Below, one piece after another: positions 9,775 through 18,710 of a DNA stretch of 64,000 nucleotides. The stretch is from Rothia gullae (GTDB lineage Bacteria > Actinomycetota > Actinomycetes > Actinomycetales > Micrococcaceae), in NCBI RefSeq assembly GCF_024294905.1, contig NZ_JANCOC010000002.1:175740-239739 (forward strand), read 5' to 3'. The notes under the pieces were generated by a model. It saw only the letters and a program-made list of their open reading frames with translations, was not told where the DNA came from and did not search any database. The position numbers were made by a program, and so were the translations under genes. The number at the start of each line of letters is the position of its first letter. Position 1 is the stretch's first letter.

Positions 9775-10184
9775 GCTTTCTCCTGCTTGATGCGTTCCTA
9801 CGGTGGATGCGTTCGGGGTGGTGCGTGCCGCTGATTTTGGGATTGAGAGGCGGATTATGTACCCGATGGGACCCTCAAACCGGTATTTCTCTGCGGCGTG
9901 TCGCGTATTTTTTCACGGATTCTTAGACTGTGAGACAGACTGGAATCACCCCGAGATGGCGGGTGATTTATTGTGGGTTTACACTCTGACTCCACGGTGA
10001 TTTTGCGGGATTGCACGCATTTTCCTGCGGCTTTTTCGCATATTTTCACCCATAAACCCACATAAACACTTATTATGAAAAATTCATAATTTATCCCGTA
10101 GGGGGTGATTCTATATTCAGCTCTGCACCCCAAAGAGTCCACGAACTCCGGGGCATCTTTCATATTCTGAGATAGAATATAAGA
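9775..10184. promoter_or_regulatory. Divergent leuC / IclR-regulator control region
   Basis: The 410-bp divergent region contains two perfect inverted repeats of the same geometry (7-bp arms, 5-bp spacer). One is ATTATGA-N5-TCATAAT (10072-10090), which loosely resembles IclR-type boxes. The other is ATATTCT-N5-AGAATAT (10162-10180), overlapping a TAGAAT -10 candidate for the regulator gene. These are the likely operators. The role is inferred; the repeats are seen. Confidence 0.6.
10162..10180. promoter_or_regulatory. Inverted repeat overlapping the -10 of the IclR gene
   Basis: The arms ATATTCT and AGAATAT flank GAGAT. TAGAAT (10173-10178) lies seven bases before the ATG at 10185, so the transcript may be leaderless; no Shine-Dalgarno sequence is visible. 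An autoregulatory operator is the natural reading. Confidence 0.5.
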
Positions 10185-11072
10185 ATGACTCCTTCCGCCT
10201 CACGTTTTAACGCACACGGAATGCGTCGCCCCAACGCATCCACACACCACAACGCACCGATTGTCGACCCCGTCAAGCCGCCCGAACAGATGGCTGCCGA
10301 CGAGCAGATGGTAGAGGTAAACTCCCACGGCTCCTCCGGCGTTGGCGTGCTCGACAAGGCGACCCTCATTCTTGATTGCCTCGAGGCAGGACCCGTATCC
10401 CTGGGTGACCTCGTCAAGACAACCGGTCTGGCGCGCCCCACCGCACACCGCCTCGCCGTGGCGTTGGCACACCACCGCCTCGTAGCCCGCGACGTGCAGG
10501 GACGCTTCATACTCGGACCCCGCCTGACCGAACTCGCATCCGCGACCATTGCTGACGAGCTCATCACCGTAGCAGACCCGATTCTGCAGAAACTCAGCCT
10601 CGAAGCTGACGAGTCCACCCAGCTGTACCGCCGCCAGGGTGACTGGCGCGTGTGCGCTGCGACCGCGGCACGCCCCTCCGGCATGCACGAATCCATTCCG
10701 GTCGGTACTCAGCTATCCATGCAGGCTGGCTCCGCCGCCCAGGTCCTGCTGGCTTGGGAAGATCAGAACCGCATTATTGAAGGCCTGCGCGATGCGCACT
10801 TCAGCGCCGCCATGCTCGCCGCTGTGCGCCGCATCGGCTGGGCGCAGTCCATGGGTGAGCGCGAGCGCGGTACTGCCTCGGTGTCCGCTCCGGTGCGCGC
10901 TCCCGGTGGCAAGGTGATTGCGGCTGTGTCTATCTCGGGTCCGATGGATCGTATGACCCGCCAGCCGAACCGCAACTACCCCGAGCTGGTCGTCAAGGCT
11001 GCTCAGGCGATTACTGACGGTTTGCGTGAGCTCTCTGCCTCTCACTCGGCATCGGATGCTGAGGAAAGCTAA
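10185..11072 (+). CDS. IclR-family transcriptional regulator (LtbR/NdgR-like)
   Basis: The 295-residue protein has an N-terminal winged helix-turn-helix (about residues 55-115: VLDKATLILDCLEAG through GRFILGPRL) and a C-terminal IclR effector domain. In actinobacteria the IclR protein divergent from leuCD (LtbR in Corynebacterium, NdgR in Streptomyces) controls leucine genes, and the position here is the same. The first 40 residues are low complexity and lie before the DNA-binding domain; internal ATGs (for example at 10290) could be the true start. The ATG at 10185 has no ribosome binding site but sits right after a -10 box, which fits a leaderless message. Confidence 0.85.
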   Translation: MTPSASRFNAHGMRRPNASTHHNAPIVDPVKPPEQMAADEQMVEVNSHGSSGVGVLDKATLILDCLEAGPVSLGDLVKTTGLARPTAHRLAVALAHHRLVARDVQGRFILGPRLTELASATIADELITVADPILQKLSLEADESTQLYRRQGDWRVCAATAARPSGMHESIPVGTQLSMQAGSAAQVLLAWEDQNRIIEGLRDAHFSAAMLAAVRRIGWAQSMGERERGTASVSAPVRAPGGKVIAAVSISGPMDRMTRQPNRNYPELVVKAAQAITDGLRELSASHSASDAEES

Positions 11073-11100
11073 GGCTCTGTTATAGATAGTTTTAATGACA

Positions 11101-11143
11101 AGAATCCCTCCCCGCCTCGCTTGAGGTGGGGAGGGATTCTTTT
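11101..11143 (+). terminator. Terminator between the IclR gene and the GTPase pair
   Basis: An 18-bp stem (11101-11118 with 11123-11140, loop GCTT) is followed by TTT on the plus strand. It lies between convergent genes and may act on both. Confidence 0.85.
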
Positions 11144-11214
11144 GTGTGCTCTTAGTCTGATTCGGCTTATCCCGATGAGGCTTATCCTGATGCGGTTTCG
11201 CAGGTGATATGCCG

Positions 11215-13113
11215 CTATATGTCCAGCGCCTTGCGGTAGGAGGTGAGGCGCTTAGCTTCCAGCTGCACCGGGGCGACCACGCAGGACTGCACTGCCTTCT
11301 CCACGCCGGTCTGCAGACGACCCCGCAGCTTACCCGCGTAGTAGCGTGAGCCCATGGCGGTGAGCAACCTGCCCACACCCGCCGAGGCGATACCGAGCAG
11401 TACACCCAGCAGCAGAAGCAGGGTCGGCAGGGGCACCGGGGAGCCTTCGGGGGTCGGGGCGGGCGGCAGTTGAATCTGCAGGTACGCCATGCCGGAGATG
11501 AGGGTCAGCCAGCCGACACCTACCAGGGCGCTCAGTAGCGCGATCCACTGCAGGGTGTTGAAGATGACCCAGGGGGCGCGGGTGCGGCTCAGACCGTAGT
11601 CGATGCGCATCATGTCGCGTTCGAGCAGTTCGGGTAGCTCCGCCTCGCGGGATAGGGCAGCTTCCTTCATGCTGCGCTTCCACGGTTCGTCGATGAGGAC
11701 CGCCATCTGCTTGCTGTATTGGCGCACAGCGTTTGCCATGCCAGCCCTCTGCGCGGCGCTCAGCGGGGGCAGCGAGGAGGCCACCAGCTCGGGTGCGTTC
11801 TCGCTATCGGGACCGAGCATACCTGCAGACTTTTCAGCCTTAGATGCGCTCTTCGTTTCCTCTTGCTGCCCCAGGTGCAGGCGGCGCAGGGGGTCAGCTT
11901 TCAGGCGACTCATCCAGCGAGTGAGGATCCAACCGGTGTGCTGACCCGCGGCGCGACGGTAGGAGGCGGTTGCCGCCTCCAGAACCTGCTCTGCCTGGCT
12001 GGATGCGTAGCATGCCTTCACGAGCTTCTGTTCCGCTTCGAGGGCGTAGGCTCCGGCGAGCACGGTCCCCTCTCCCCCGGCGTAGGTACGCAGCTGGGAG
12101 GCGGTGGCGTGCAGCTGCGCGTCGGTTCGTTGCAGGGACAGGCTCTTGGCGGCGGCTACCTGGGCGAGCAGGTCGCGGAGCACGTCGACGCCCTCACCGG
12201 TTCGCGCGGAGACGGCGATGGGTGCGGCGAGCAGGTGCGCTTCGGTGCCCTCAGCCTGGAGCAGGCGGGTGAGGGATGCGAGCACGGCGGGCACCTCGGC
12301 GGGTGCGAGTTTGTCCGCCTGGTTGAGCACGCAGAGCGCCTGCGCACCGGATGCGGCAAGCGGCACCATGAAGTCGCGGTGGATGACGGCGTCGGCGTAC
12401 TTTTGGGGGTCGACAACCCAGAAGAGTACGTCCACGTAGCGCATCATGCGGGCGGCGAGGTCGCGGTTGGTGGTGGTGACCGAGTCGAAGTCGGGCATGT
12501 CCAGCAGGATGAGGCCGCCGGTGCGGGTGAGCATTTCGCCGCGTCCGCCTATTGCGCGGCGGATGCGGTTGAAGAGTCCGGGTGCCGGTTCGGTGACGGC
12601 GTTGGGTGCCGCCGCACTCCCGCTTGCTTTATTGTTTCCGTCTGCTTCGTTGCTCTCGGTTGCGTCTCCTTCGGCGGCGAGCGCCTGAGTTTGCGGGTAG
12701 ACACGCTTGTCGATGCCGAGCCAGTCAAGTAGCTCTTCGCTGCCTTCTGCCTCCCAGATTGCCGCCTGCACGGTGGAGGTGGTCGGGCGTGTGGGAGCGG
12801 AGAGGGCAATGTTCTGCCCGGCGATGGCGTTGAAGAGCGTGGATTTGCCGCTGCCGGTCGCACCGAAGAAGCCGATGACGGTGTGTTCGGTGGAGAGTTC
12901 GCGGCGTTGGCTGAGGCGTTCGAGGGTTTCGGCGGCGTCGAGTAGCACGGTTTCGGGGACTCGTCCTTCGCCGTAGCTGATGGCGTCCTTGAGGGATGCT
13001 ACGGAGCGCGCGAAGGGCGAGGTCGCCACGGCGGGTGTGGCGCCTCGCTCGGTATGACGCTCAGCGGCTTTGTTCTCGAGTGTGTTCTTGAGTTTCTTCT
13101 CGGGGGTAGTCAT
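11215..13113 (-). CDS. Dynamin-like membrane GTPase (second of pair)
   Basis: The 632-residue protein has a P-loop GTPase domain: GFFGATGSGKSTLFNAIAG (about residue 80), switch region RPTTST, G3 LDMPDFDS (about 204) and G4 LNQADKL (about 266). A helical middle region and two C-terminal hydrophobic segments follow (about 515-545 and 555-590), the second containing LLLLLGVLLGIASAG. This layout fits bacterial dynamin-like or HSR1-related GTPases that act at membranes. A roughly 45-residue polar insert between P-loop and G3 is Asn/Ala-rich. It lies 47 bp behind a paralogous GTPase gene, so the two probably form a heteromeric pair, as the Streptomyces DynA/DynB pair does. The specific role is unknown. 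Confidence 0.75.
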   Translation of the reverse strand: MTTPEKKLKNTLENKAAERHTERGATPAVATSPFARSVASLKDAISYGEGRVPETVLLDAAETLERLSQRRELSTEHTVIGFFGATGSGKSTLFNAIAGQNIALSAPTRPTTSTVQAAIWEAEGSEELLDWLGIDKRVYPQTQALAAEGDATESNEADGNNKASGSAAAPNAVTEPAPGLFNRIRRAIGGRGEMLTRTGGLILLDMPDFDSVTTTNRDLAARMMRYVDVLFWVVDPQKYADAVIHRDFMVPLAASGAQALCVLNQADKLAPAEVPAVLASLTRLLQAEGTEAHLLAAPIAVSARTGEGVDVLRDLLAQVAAAKSLSLQRTDAQLHATASQLRTYAGGEGTVLAGAYALEAEQKLVKACYASSQAEQVLEAATASYRRAAGQHTGWILTRWMSRLKADPLRRLHLGQQEETKSASKAEKSAGMLGPDSENAPELVASSLPPLSAAQRAGMANAVRQYSKQMAVLIDEPWKRSMKEAALSREAELPELLERDMMRIDYGLSRTRAPWVIFNTLQWIALLSALVGVGWLTLISGMAYLQIQLPPAPTPEGSPVPLPTLLLLLGVLLGIASAGVGRLLTAMGSRYYAGKLRGRLQTGVEKAVQSCVVAPVQLEAKRLTSYRKALDI

Positions 13114-13160
13114 AGTGCGTTTTTCTTCGTCTGTGGTGCGGGGTTCCTGTCCGGAGTGGT

Positions 13161-15053
13161 TTAGCGGGCAACCGTGCCGTTAGTGTGGGCAGTTTGGCTC
13201 TGCGCGCTCATTTCTGCGGCGATCGCCTGTACCTGCTCGGCGGCGCGATGAATGTCCTCGGCATCAGCCTGCGGGTCGGTTTCTTCGAGTACCACGGTGA
13301 AGGGCTGAGCGTGCTCGGTGAGCAGATCCGCCATGCGTTCGAGCAGGTCGGTGCGGGCGCGGGTTGCCATGCGGCGCACCGCGTCTTCACCGAAGATGGA
13401 CTCGAGCAGTTTGGTGCCGACCACGCCGCTACCGCCGGCAATACCCACCTCAATACCGGTAATGCCGCCGGTGAGGCTGAACGCGGCGACCATGAGCATC
13501 ACGGCGGCGGCGTTCACGCTCAGGGAGAGGAAGCGGGCGCGTTTGCGCTTGTCGGCGCCTTCTTCGCGGATCATTTCGAGGACGGAGCCCTGCCAGAGGC
13601 GAATCTGCTCGGCAACGGCTGCGGAGAAGATGTCCTCGGCGGACTGCACCTCACCCTTCACATCACCGTTTGCGCCTGCATTCTTTTCGGGCGCGGCGGA
13701 GGCAGTCTGCGGCACGTCCAGGCGCGCCAGCAGGGAGCGTCCGGCGCGGCTGGCACGCCAGCTGGTGCGGGTATTTTCGGAGGCGCGGGCAGCCGCATCC
13801 AGCACGACGGCGTGGACGCCGCTTTCGAGGGCGTCTTCTACCTTCTGTGCGGCGGCAGGCTGACCGCGCAAGGCGGAGCCGACGCGGTCGCGCAGGCGAC
13901 CGATGGTGCTGTCGAGGGAGCGGAAGAAGTCGCCGGTTCCCACGAAGTCGTGCCAGCGCGAGAGCACTTCGCCGCGTAGCAGGGAGCCGTCGGAGAGGGC
14001 GCCGTCAATAGTGGTCAGTGCGTCCTTGTATTCTTCGGCAGCGATGGTGGCAAGCGACTGGTGCGCCGCCTGCTGGCGTGCCTGTTCGGCGGCGAGCACC
14101 TGCAGGTTTCCGGCGAGGGTTTCGACGGCACCGGCGAGGGTCTGCCGGGCGATGGCGGCGCGGGCGGGTGCGTCGGCGCCGAGTTCGCGAATCCACAGGG
14201 TCAGCGGGGCGAGGCTGACGGGGGCGAGCATGCCACTTTCGTCGCGCGGCTGTTCGGTGACGGTGTGAATCAGTACGGCGTGGATTCCGGCTTCGTCAAG
14301 CATGCGTCGCAGGTCGTTTTCGATAGCCTCTTCGTCGCCTTCGGGCACGCGGTTGAGCACCACGGCGATGGCAATGGAGCGTGCGGCTGCTTCGTGGAGC
14401 ATTTCCCAGGGCACGGCGTCGGCGTAGCGGTTGGCGGTGGTGACGAAGAGCCACAGGTCTGCGGCGGAGAGCAGTTCCTTGGCGAGGGTGCGGTTTTCCT
14501 CGGAGACGGAGTCGATATCGGGTGCGTCAATGAGCGCGATGCCCTGCGGTAGCGCCGAGGTAGTAATAGGAATGAGGGCGCGCGCAATTTTCGGGTCGAG
14601 GCCGGGTAGTGCCTGCGATCCGGCGTTCATGCCGGAGGTTCGGGTGCGCGGCAGGGTGGGCAGGAAGCGTTCGGGCGACAGAGCCACCTCGTCTTCTGCG
14701 CGGTGCAGGAGTACGGGGTGGCGGGTGGTGGGTCGAATCGCGCCGGACTGGGTGAGAGGTTCGCCAAGTAGGGTGTTGACGAGGGTGGATTTACCGGCGC
14801 CGGTGGAGCCTCCGACCACGATGGTGAGGGGGTTGTCAACGCTGGCACTGCGCGGCAGGATGTAGTCGTCGAGTTGGCGTGCCATGGCGGCGAGCAGGGT
14901 GCGCGCGGTGGCGGTGCCGTGCTCGGCGGTGCCGTCGTGTGTGACGGTGTAGGGGGTGCCGGGGGTTTCTCCAGCCTCTACGTCGAGCGGTAGGGGGATT
15001 CGAGTGAGCAGTTCGCGAGCTGCTTTGAGCTGCGCATAGTCGGTGGTAGTCAC
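13161..15053 (-). CDS. Dynamin-like membrane GTPase (first of pair)
   Basis: The 630-residue protein carries VVGGSTGAGKSTLVNTLLG (P-loop, about residue 84), GAIRPTTRHP (switch I), LIDAPDIDSVSEENR (G3, about 178) and VVLNRVPEGDEE at the G4 position. A long helical region and one hydrophobic stretch (about 515-545, Gly/Ile/Val-rich) follow. It resembles its downstream neighbour in size and order of parts but has one hydrophobic region instead of two. G4 lacks the usual N/TKxD aspartate, so nucleotide specificity may be relaxed. It is co-transcribed with the next gene. Membrane remodelling or division support is a family-level inference. Confidence 0.75.
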   Translation of the reverse strand: MTTTDYAQLKAARELLTRIPLPLDVEAGETPGTPYTVTHDGTAEHGTATARTLLAAMARQLDDYILPRSASVDNPLTIVVGGSTGAGKSTLVNTLLGEPLTQSGAIRPTTRHPVLLHRAEDEVALSPERFLPTLPRTRTSGMNAGSQALPGLDPKIARALIPITTSALPQGIALIDAPDIDSVSEENRTLAKELLSAADLWLFVTTANRYADAVPWEMLHEAAARSIAIAVVLNRVPEGDEEAIENDLRRMLDEAGIHAVLIHTVTEQPRDESGMLAPVSLAPLTLWIRELGADAPARAAIARQTLAGAVETLAGNLQVLAAEQARQQAAHQSLATIAAEEYKDALTTIDGALSDGSLLRGEVLSRWHDFVGTGDFFRSLDSTIGRLRDRVGSALRGQPAAAQKVEDALESGVHAVVLDAAARASENTRTSWRASRAGRSLLARLDVPQTASAAPEKNAGANGDVKGEVQSAEDIFSAAVAEQIRLWQGSVLEMIREEGADKRKRARFLSLSVNAAAVMLMVAAFSLTGGITGIEVGIAGGSGVVGTKLLESIFGEDAVRRMATRARTDLLERMADLLTEHAQPFTVVLEETDPQADAEDIHRAAEQVQAIAAEMSAQSQTAHTNGTVAR

Positions 15054-15660
15054 AGCGCTATTGTCCCATAGGGTGTACCTGCTTCATGCCATGTGTGGGA
15101 GTTGGCGCGGTCGCGTTGTGGCTAGGTTGTGCGGATGGGGGTGCCAAGGCTGTGTGAGGGGCTGTTTTTGATAGGTGTTTGGACAACCTGAAGAGGTTGA
15201 GATACTACTTGTACATCGGGTGCAACAACTTCAATTTATGATTTATTCACAAGAAGAACAGGTAAGAAAATCCTTGATTTTCCGCAGGAAAGCGGCACAT
15301 TTCAATGCGGTTATCCAGAACACATTGGTACGTTTTATAACCCACATAAAACGGGCAAATATTAAGATTTGAGAACTTTTTACCTTTGTGTGCATATATG
15401 GTTATTTTGAACCTGAAAGTACGCCTAGAATCTTTGAGCACGACAACCAGGCAGGTTATAACCCACACAGATTCCTTCAGGCGGCTTCTGACCTGCCTTT
15501 TCTATCGCATCCGTACTGCATCCGTACTCACCGCGGTATGCCACACCATCGGAAACGCTCACCGACCCCTCACGCAGTTGCAATCAAGAGTTACTGCTGT
15601 TGAGGTTCACTGCATCCGAGCTCCCCGTTACTGCCTGCCCGTCTTTACTCTTGCGAAAGG
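15054..15660. other. AT-rich intergenic stretch upstream of the GTPase pair
   Basis: About 600 bp without a supported gene. It must contain the GTPase-operon promoter (minus) and the start region of the decayed lipoprotein gene (plus). TATAACCCACA occurs twice in the same orientation (near 15337 and 15458). No family-like reading frame is visible. Confidence 0.5.
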
Positions 15661-15666
15661 TTGCGT

Positions 15667-16172
15667 ATGTTCGGTTCGCTGTCACGTCGCCATCTTCTTG
15701 CTCTTTCTTCCGGAGCAGCATTGAGTACATTCACAAGCGTCTGCAGTCCCAGCGCAGTTTCTCGCATTCAACCACTCGCTAACCCTTCCCTGCTAAGACT
15801 GGTCCTCAGAGCCCCCAGACCAAATCTGCAACCACCACGGGCAGCATTACGTACGCCGAGCCTCTACCCGCATCGGCTCTGGACGGTCACGGACCGGCTC
15901 TTCTGCCGGATCAGTTCTTTGAACGTTCCAGAAATTTCTCGACGGCGCCCTGAGCCATCGAGCCGTCAATGTCCCCCGCCCCACCATGCCCCCGCATGCC
16001 CCCCCCGGAAGCTAAAGAGGGTTGGCAGATGCTGGAGGAGCCGCAGTCTTCCCCGAGTGCTACCGCCACCCCTGCGGCTACCGCTGAACCGTCCGCGAAT
16101 ATTCCGAGCGCGCACCCGACCCCGAATGAGAGCACCTCTTCTAAGGCGGGTCGTTATATTCGAGGGTCAGCC
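15667..16172 (+). pseudogene. Decayed member of the tandem lipoprotein family
   Basis: The ATG at 15667 has GAAAGG six bases upstream, as in the intact members, and encodes FGSLSRRHLLALSSG, a Tat/lipoprotein-like leader, then STFTSVCSPSA. The frame then loses similarity. A second frame reads TGSITYAEPLPASALDG and stops near 15950. A third frame from about 16020 encodes the Ser/Ala/Pro-rich tail SPSATATPAATAEPSAN and ends before 16175. The intact neighbours carry all these parts in one frame, so this is a frameshifted relic. Confidence 0.65.
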
Positions 16173-16175
16173 TAA

Positions 16176-16443
16176 AGCTTCTTTACATCCATGCTTCAAA
16201 GAACCCGTCATATTGGGTGATATGAGGCACGGATGAGGGCTTTTATTTGTGCGCCACGCTTGAAATCTATAGGCTAGAGCTAGATGAGGTTCACCTATTT
16301 TTGTCTCAATACTCGTCTACCCACCCTGCGGGTGACTGCTTCGCGCCCTCTTGTAGGGGCGTGATGCTAGGCTGAAAATTGAAGCGAGAGCTCTTCACTT
16401 ATCACTGACACTTCCGCATCACAGCACATTCAAGGGGATCCCT
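16176..16443. other. Leader region of the lipoprotein array
   Basis: This stretch lies between the decayed gene and the first intact lipoprotein gene and probably holds its promoter. No further gene is seen. Confidence 0.4.
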
Positions 16444-17514
16444 ATGATTCACAGCCGCCGCCACTTTATTGCGCTTACGGGCACCGCCGCCCTGGGTGCG
16501 ATGCTTGCCGCTTGCGGTTCAAAAAAGACTGCGGAGGCGACCGCCTCCCCCACTGCTTCCGCTTCGATTGCGGGCCCCTACGACAACCTGTCGGGCGAGC
16601 TGAAGTGGACTAAGTACGTTCCGGGCAACGGTGCATCCCCGATGAGTAGCATCGACCCGGAAACCGGTCAGGTGTACACGATTGAGCCGGCTGCCGGCCC
16701 GGCAAGCATTGATTCTAAGGCGAGTGCCGTGCCCATCCCCATTGAGGATGAGAGCATGTACGAGAAGAACGCCCGTAGCCTGCGCGCCACCTTCGCGTAT
16801 TTTGCGGCGGCGGTGAACTATGCCCGCATGACCGGTGACCCCGGTCCTGCTCTGCAGGTGGTTCAGGCTCAGAACTCTACTGACCGTGCGGCGCTGGAGA
16901 AGCTGCGGGTGTTCTACGCGACCGGCACGAACTGGCTGGTGGGCGGCGAGTGGACGTTCCGTCTGACCGATAAGCAGCCGACGACCCGCGGCACTAAGTA
17001 TACGTGGGCGTGTTCTGTTACTCAGGCGCACGGTATGCAGGTTGAGAAGGCGACTAATACGACCAAGCCTCTGGAAGACACTGAGGCCCCGGAGATTAAG
17101 GCTCTCTACGCTGAGTACGATGAGGAGGCGAAGCGCTGGGTCGTCATCTCGCCTCAGCAGTACGATCCCGCGTTGACCCCGAAGCCAACGCAGACTCCGC
17201 GTACACGTCCTTCCTCGACCTATACCCCGACGGTGACTGATGACAGCACCGTGGCAGCTAATGCTGGCGCGCGCACCGGCGCGAATACTTCGGGTAACGG
17301 CGCGGCTCAGGGCACTGGTTCCCAGAATGGTGGTGCCGGTCAGGGTTCTGCTGGTCAGGGTGGCGTTACCCAGGCGCCTGCGGCTACCACGCGGCCTGTG
17401 GCGACTCAGCCGAGCGTAGCGCCCGGTGCCCCTGATGCGGGCGGTCCAGCTGGCGGTGTAAATGCTCCCGGCGCTGAGGCACCCGGCGGTATTCCTGGTG
17501 AAGGCGCACAGTAG
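16444..17514 (+). CDS. Tat-type lipoprotein, tandem family member 1
   Basis: The 356-residue protein begins HSRRHFIALTGTAALG and ends its leader at MLAACGSK, a twin-arginine signal with a lipobox Cys, so it is probably exported folded and lipid-anchored. The core (about 45-235) includes a Gly-Glu-Leu strand, a VPIPIEDES segment and the helix YFAAAVNYARMTGDPG shared by all members of the array. NWLVGGEWTF and YTWACSVTQ follow. The last 120 residues are Gly/Ala/Pro/Thr-rich and probably disordered. The family resembles the actinobacterial DUF6318-type lipoproteins (from memory, not searched). AAGGGG lies eight bases upstream of the ATG. No enzymatic motif is seen. Confidence 0.8.
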   Translation: MIHSRRHFIALTGTAALGAMLAACGSKKTAEATASPTASASIAGPYDNLSGELKWTKYVPGNGASPMSSIDPETGQVYTIEPAAGPASIDSKASAVPIPIEDESMYEKNARSLRATFAYFAAAVNYARMTGDPGPALQVVQAQNSTDRAALEKLRVFYATGTNWLVGGEWTFRLTDKQPTTRGTKYTWACSVTQAHGMQVEKATNTTKPLEDTEAPEIKALYAEYDEEAKRWVVISPQQYDPALTPKPTQTPRTRPSSTYTPTVTDDSTVAANAGARTGANTSGNGAAQGTGSQNGGAGQGSAGQGGVTQAPAATTRPVATQPSVAPGAPDAGGPAGGVNAPGAEAPGGIPGEGAQ

Positions 17515-17644
17515 CCTATCCTCTAACAGATAATGAACGCGTCCTCTCCTTCACTATTCCCTGTGCCCCCTTTCGGTGCGCTGTTGCCGCTGATTGCGGT
17601 AAATTCGCTGGTAGGCGGTATATCACGCTCGTTTGAGCGGTGGT

Positions 17645-17656
17645 ACACCCGGGTGT
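17645..17656. promoter_or_regulatory. 12-bp palindrome upstream of lipoprotein 2
   Basis: The perfect palindrome ACACCCGGGTGT lies about 120 bp before the lipoprotein start and just upstream of a TATACT -10-like hexamer. It may be an operator; no regulator is known. Confidence 0.35.
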
Positions 17657-17776
17657 GATGGCGGGGGCGCGTTATACTTAGGACTGTCTCTAGAGGGATA
17701 TCCGCGTGTGATATTCGCTCGTCGAGGCGCACTCTCACTCGTCTCTCACCTGAGATTCTCACTCGAAAGGTACTCC

Positions 17777-18604
17777 GTGGCGCTTTTCCCCATGACATCC
17801 GGGCTTCCCAGTTCCACTACCGGCATCAGCCGCCGTTCTGCTATGCGTTACGTGGGTGCGGGCATTGTGGGCGTGTCTTTGAGCGCCCTACTGGTTGCGT
17901 GCGGTGGTTCTTCTTCCACCAGCGAAAACACTGATGCGGATACCCCTCAGATTTCCCCTTCGGCTTCTTCGCGTACTGATTTTAGCGGCGAGGTCACCTT
18001 CGATAGCTACGAGAAGAAAGGTAATTTCGTTCCGGCGACCGAGTCTGCTCCCGCGCAGAACGTGCCGCTCCCGAAGCGCCCGGCGAGCGCTTCGGAGAAC
18101 TCGGTGCAGGGTCTGTACGATTCTATTGCGTTCGTGTATGCGGCGATTAACTACCTGGTGCTGACCGGTGATGCGGCTCCGCTGCGTGAGTCGAAGGCTG
18201 ATGAGAAGTTCGTTGCTTCGTTCTCTTCGTTCATGGATGAGTCGGATGAGAGCTCGCAGGTGCGTAACTGGTTTGTGTCGCCGAAGGTGACGATGTCTGC
18301 GTTCACTGCTGTTCCGACTCAGGTGAAGAAGAGCGTGCAGTGGACTTTTGATTTGGTGATTGATTTGGGTCCGACCGTTGTGGTTGAGGGCGCTCCTGCG
18401 GAGATGTCTGAGAAGGTTCGCCACACTGAGCGTGGCCTGGTGGTTACCGGTGTGCGCCACGATAATGATTGGACTCTGACGATTCAGGATGAGTATGAGG
18501 CACAGGCTTCGGCTCATCCTGAGATTGATGGCGCTAACGGTGGTAATGCTGGCAATTCCGGTGACTCCGGTAATGACGCCAATTCTAGTGGTGATAACCT
18601 TTAA
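17777..18604 (+). CDS. Tat-type lipoprotein, tandem family member 2
   Basis: I start at the GTG 17777, which has GAAAGG six bases upstream; ATG 17792 is an alternative. The 275-residue protein has ISRRSAMRYVGAGIVG then LLVACGGSS, a twin-arginine signal plus lipobox. The mature part begins with a Ser/Thr-rich linker, then SGEVTFDSYEKKGN, NVPLPKRP, the family helix FVYAAINYLVLTGD, and WFVSPKVTM, ending in a Gly/Asn/Ser-rich tail. Residue pattern and size match the neighbours, so it arose by tandem duplication. The function is unknown; the surface location is inferred from the lipobox. Confidence 0.82.
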   Translation: MALFPMTSGLPSSTTGISRRSAMRYVGAGIVGVSLSALLVACGGSSSTSENTDADTPQISPSASSRTDFSGEVTFDSYEKKGNFVPATESAPAQNVPLPKRPASASENSVQGLYDSIAFVYAAINYLVLTGDAAPLRESKADEKFVASFSSFMDESDESSQVRNWFVSPKVTMSAFTAVPTQVKKSVQWTFDLVIDLGPTVVVEGAPAEMSEKVRHTERGLVVTGVRHDNDWTLTIQDEYEAQASAHPEIDGANGGNAGNSGDSGNDANSSGDNL

Positions 18605-18623
18605 GCCCTCAGATGGATGAGGC

Positions 18624-18665
18624 ATCATGCCCTAACTCACACTCAGGTTAGGGCATGATTTGTTT
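18624..18665 (+). terminator. Terminator after lipoprotein 2
   Basis: A perfect 13-bp stem (ATCATGCCCTAAC, 18624-18636, with 18647-18659) is followed by TTGTTTT. It separates members 2 and 3, so they are distinct transcription units. Confidence 0.85.
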
Positions 18666-18710
18666 TACTCTGGTAGTAACGAGCTTTCCTGGATTCAAGG
18701 TTTTTCTCTT

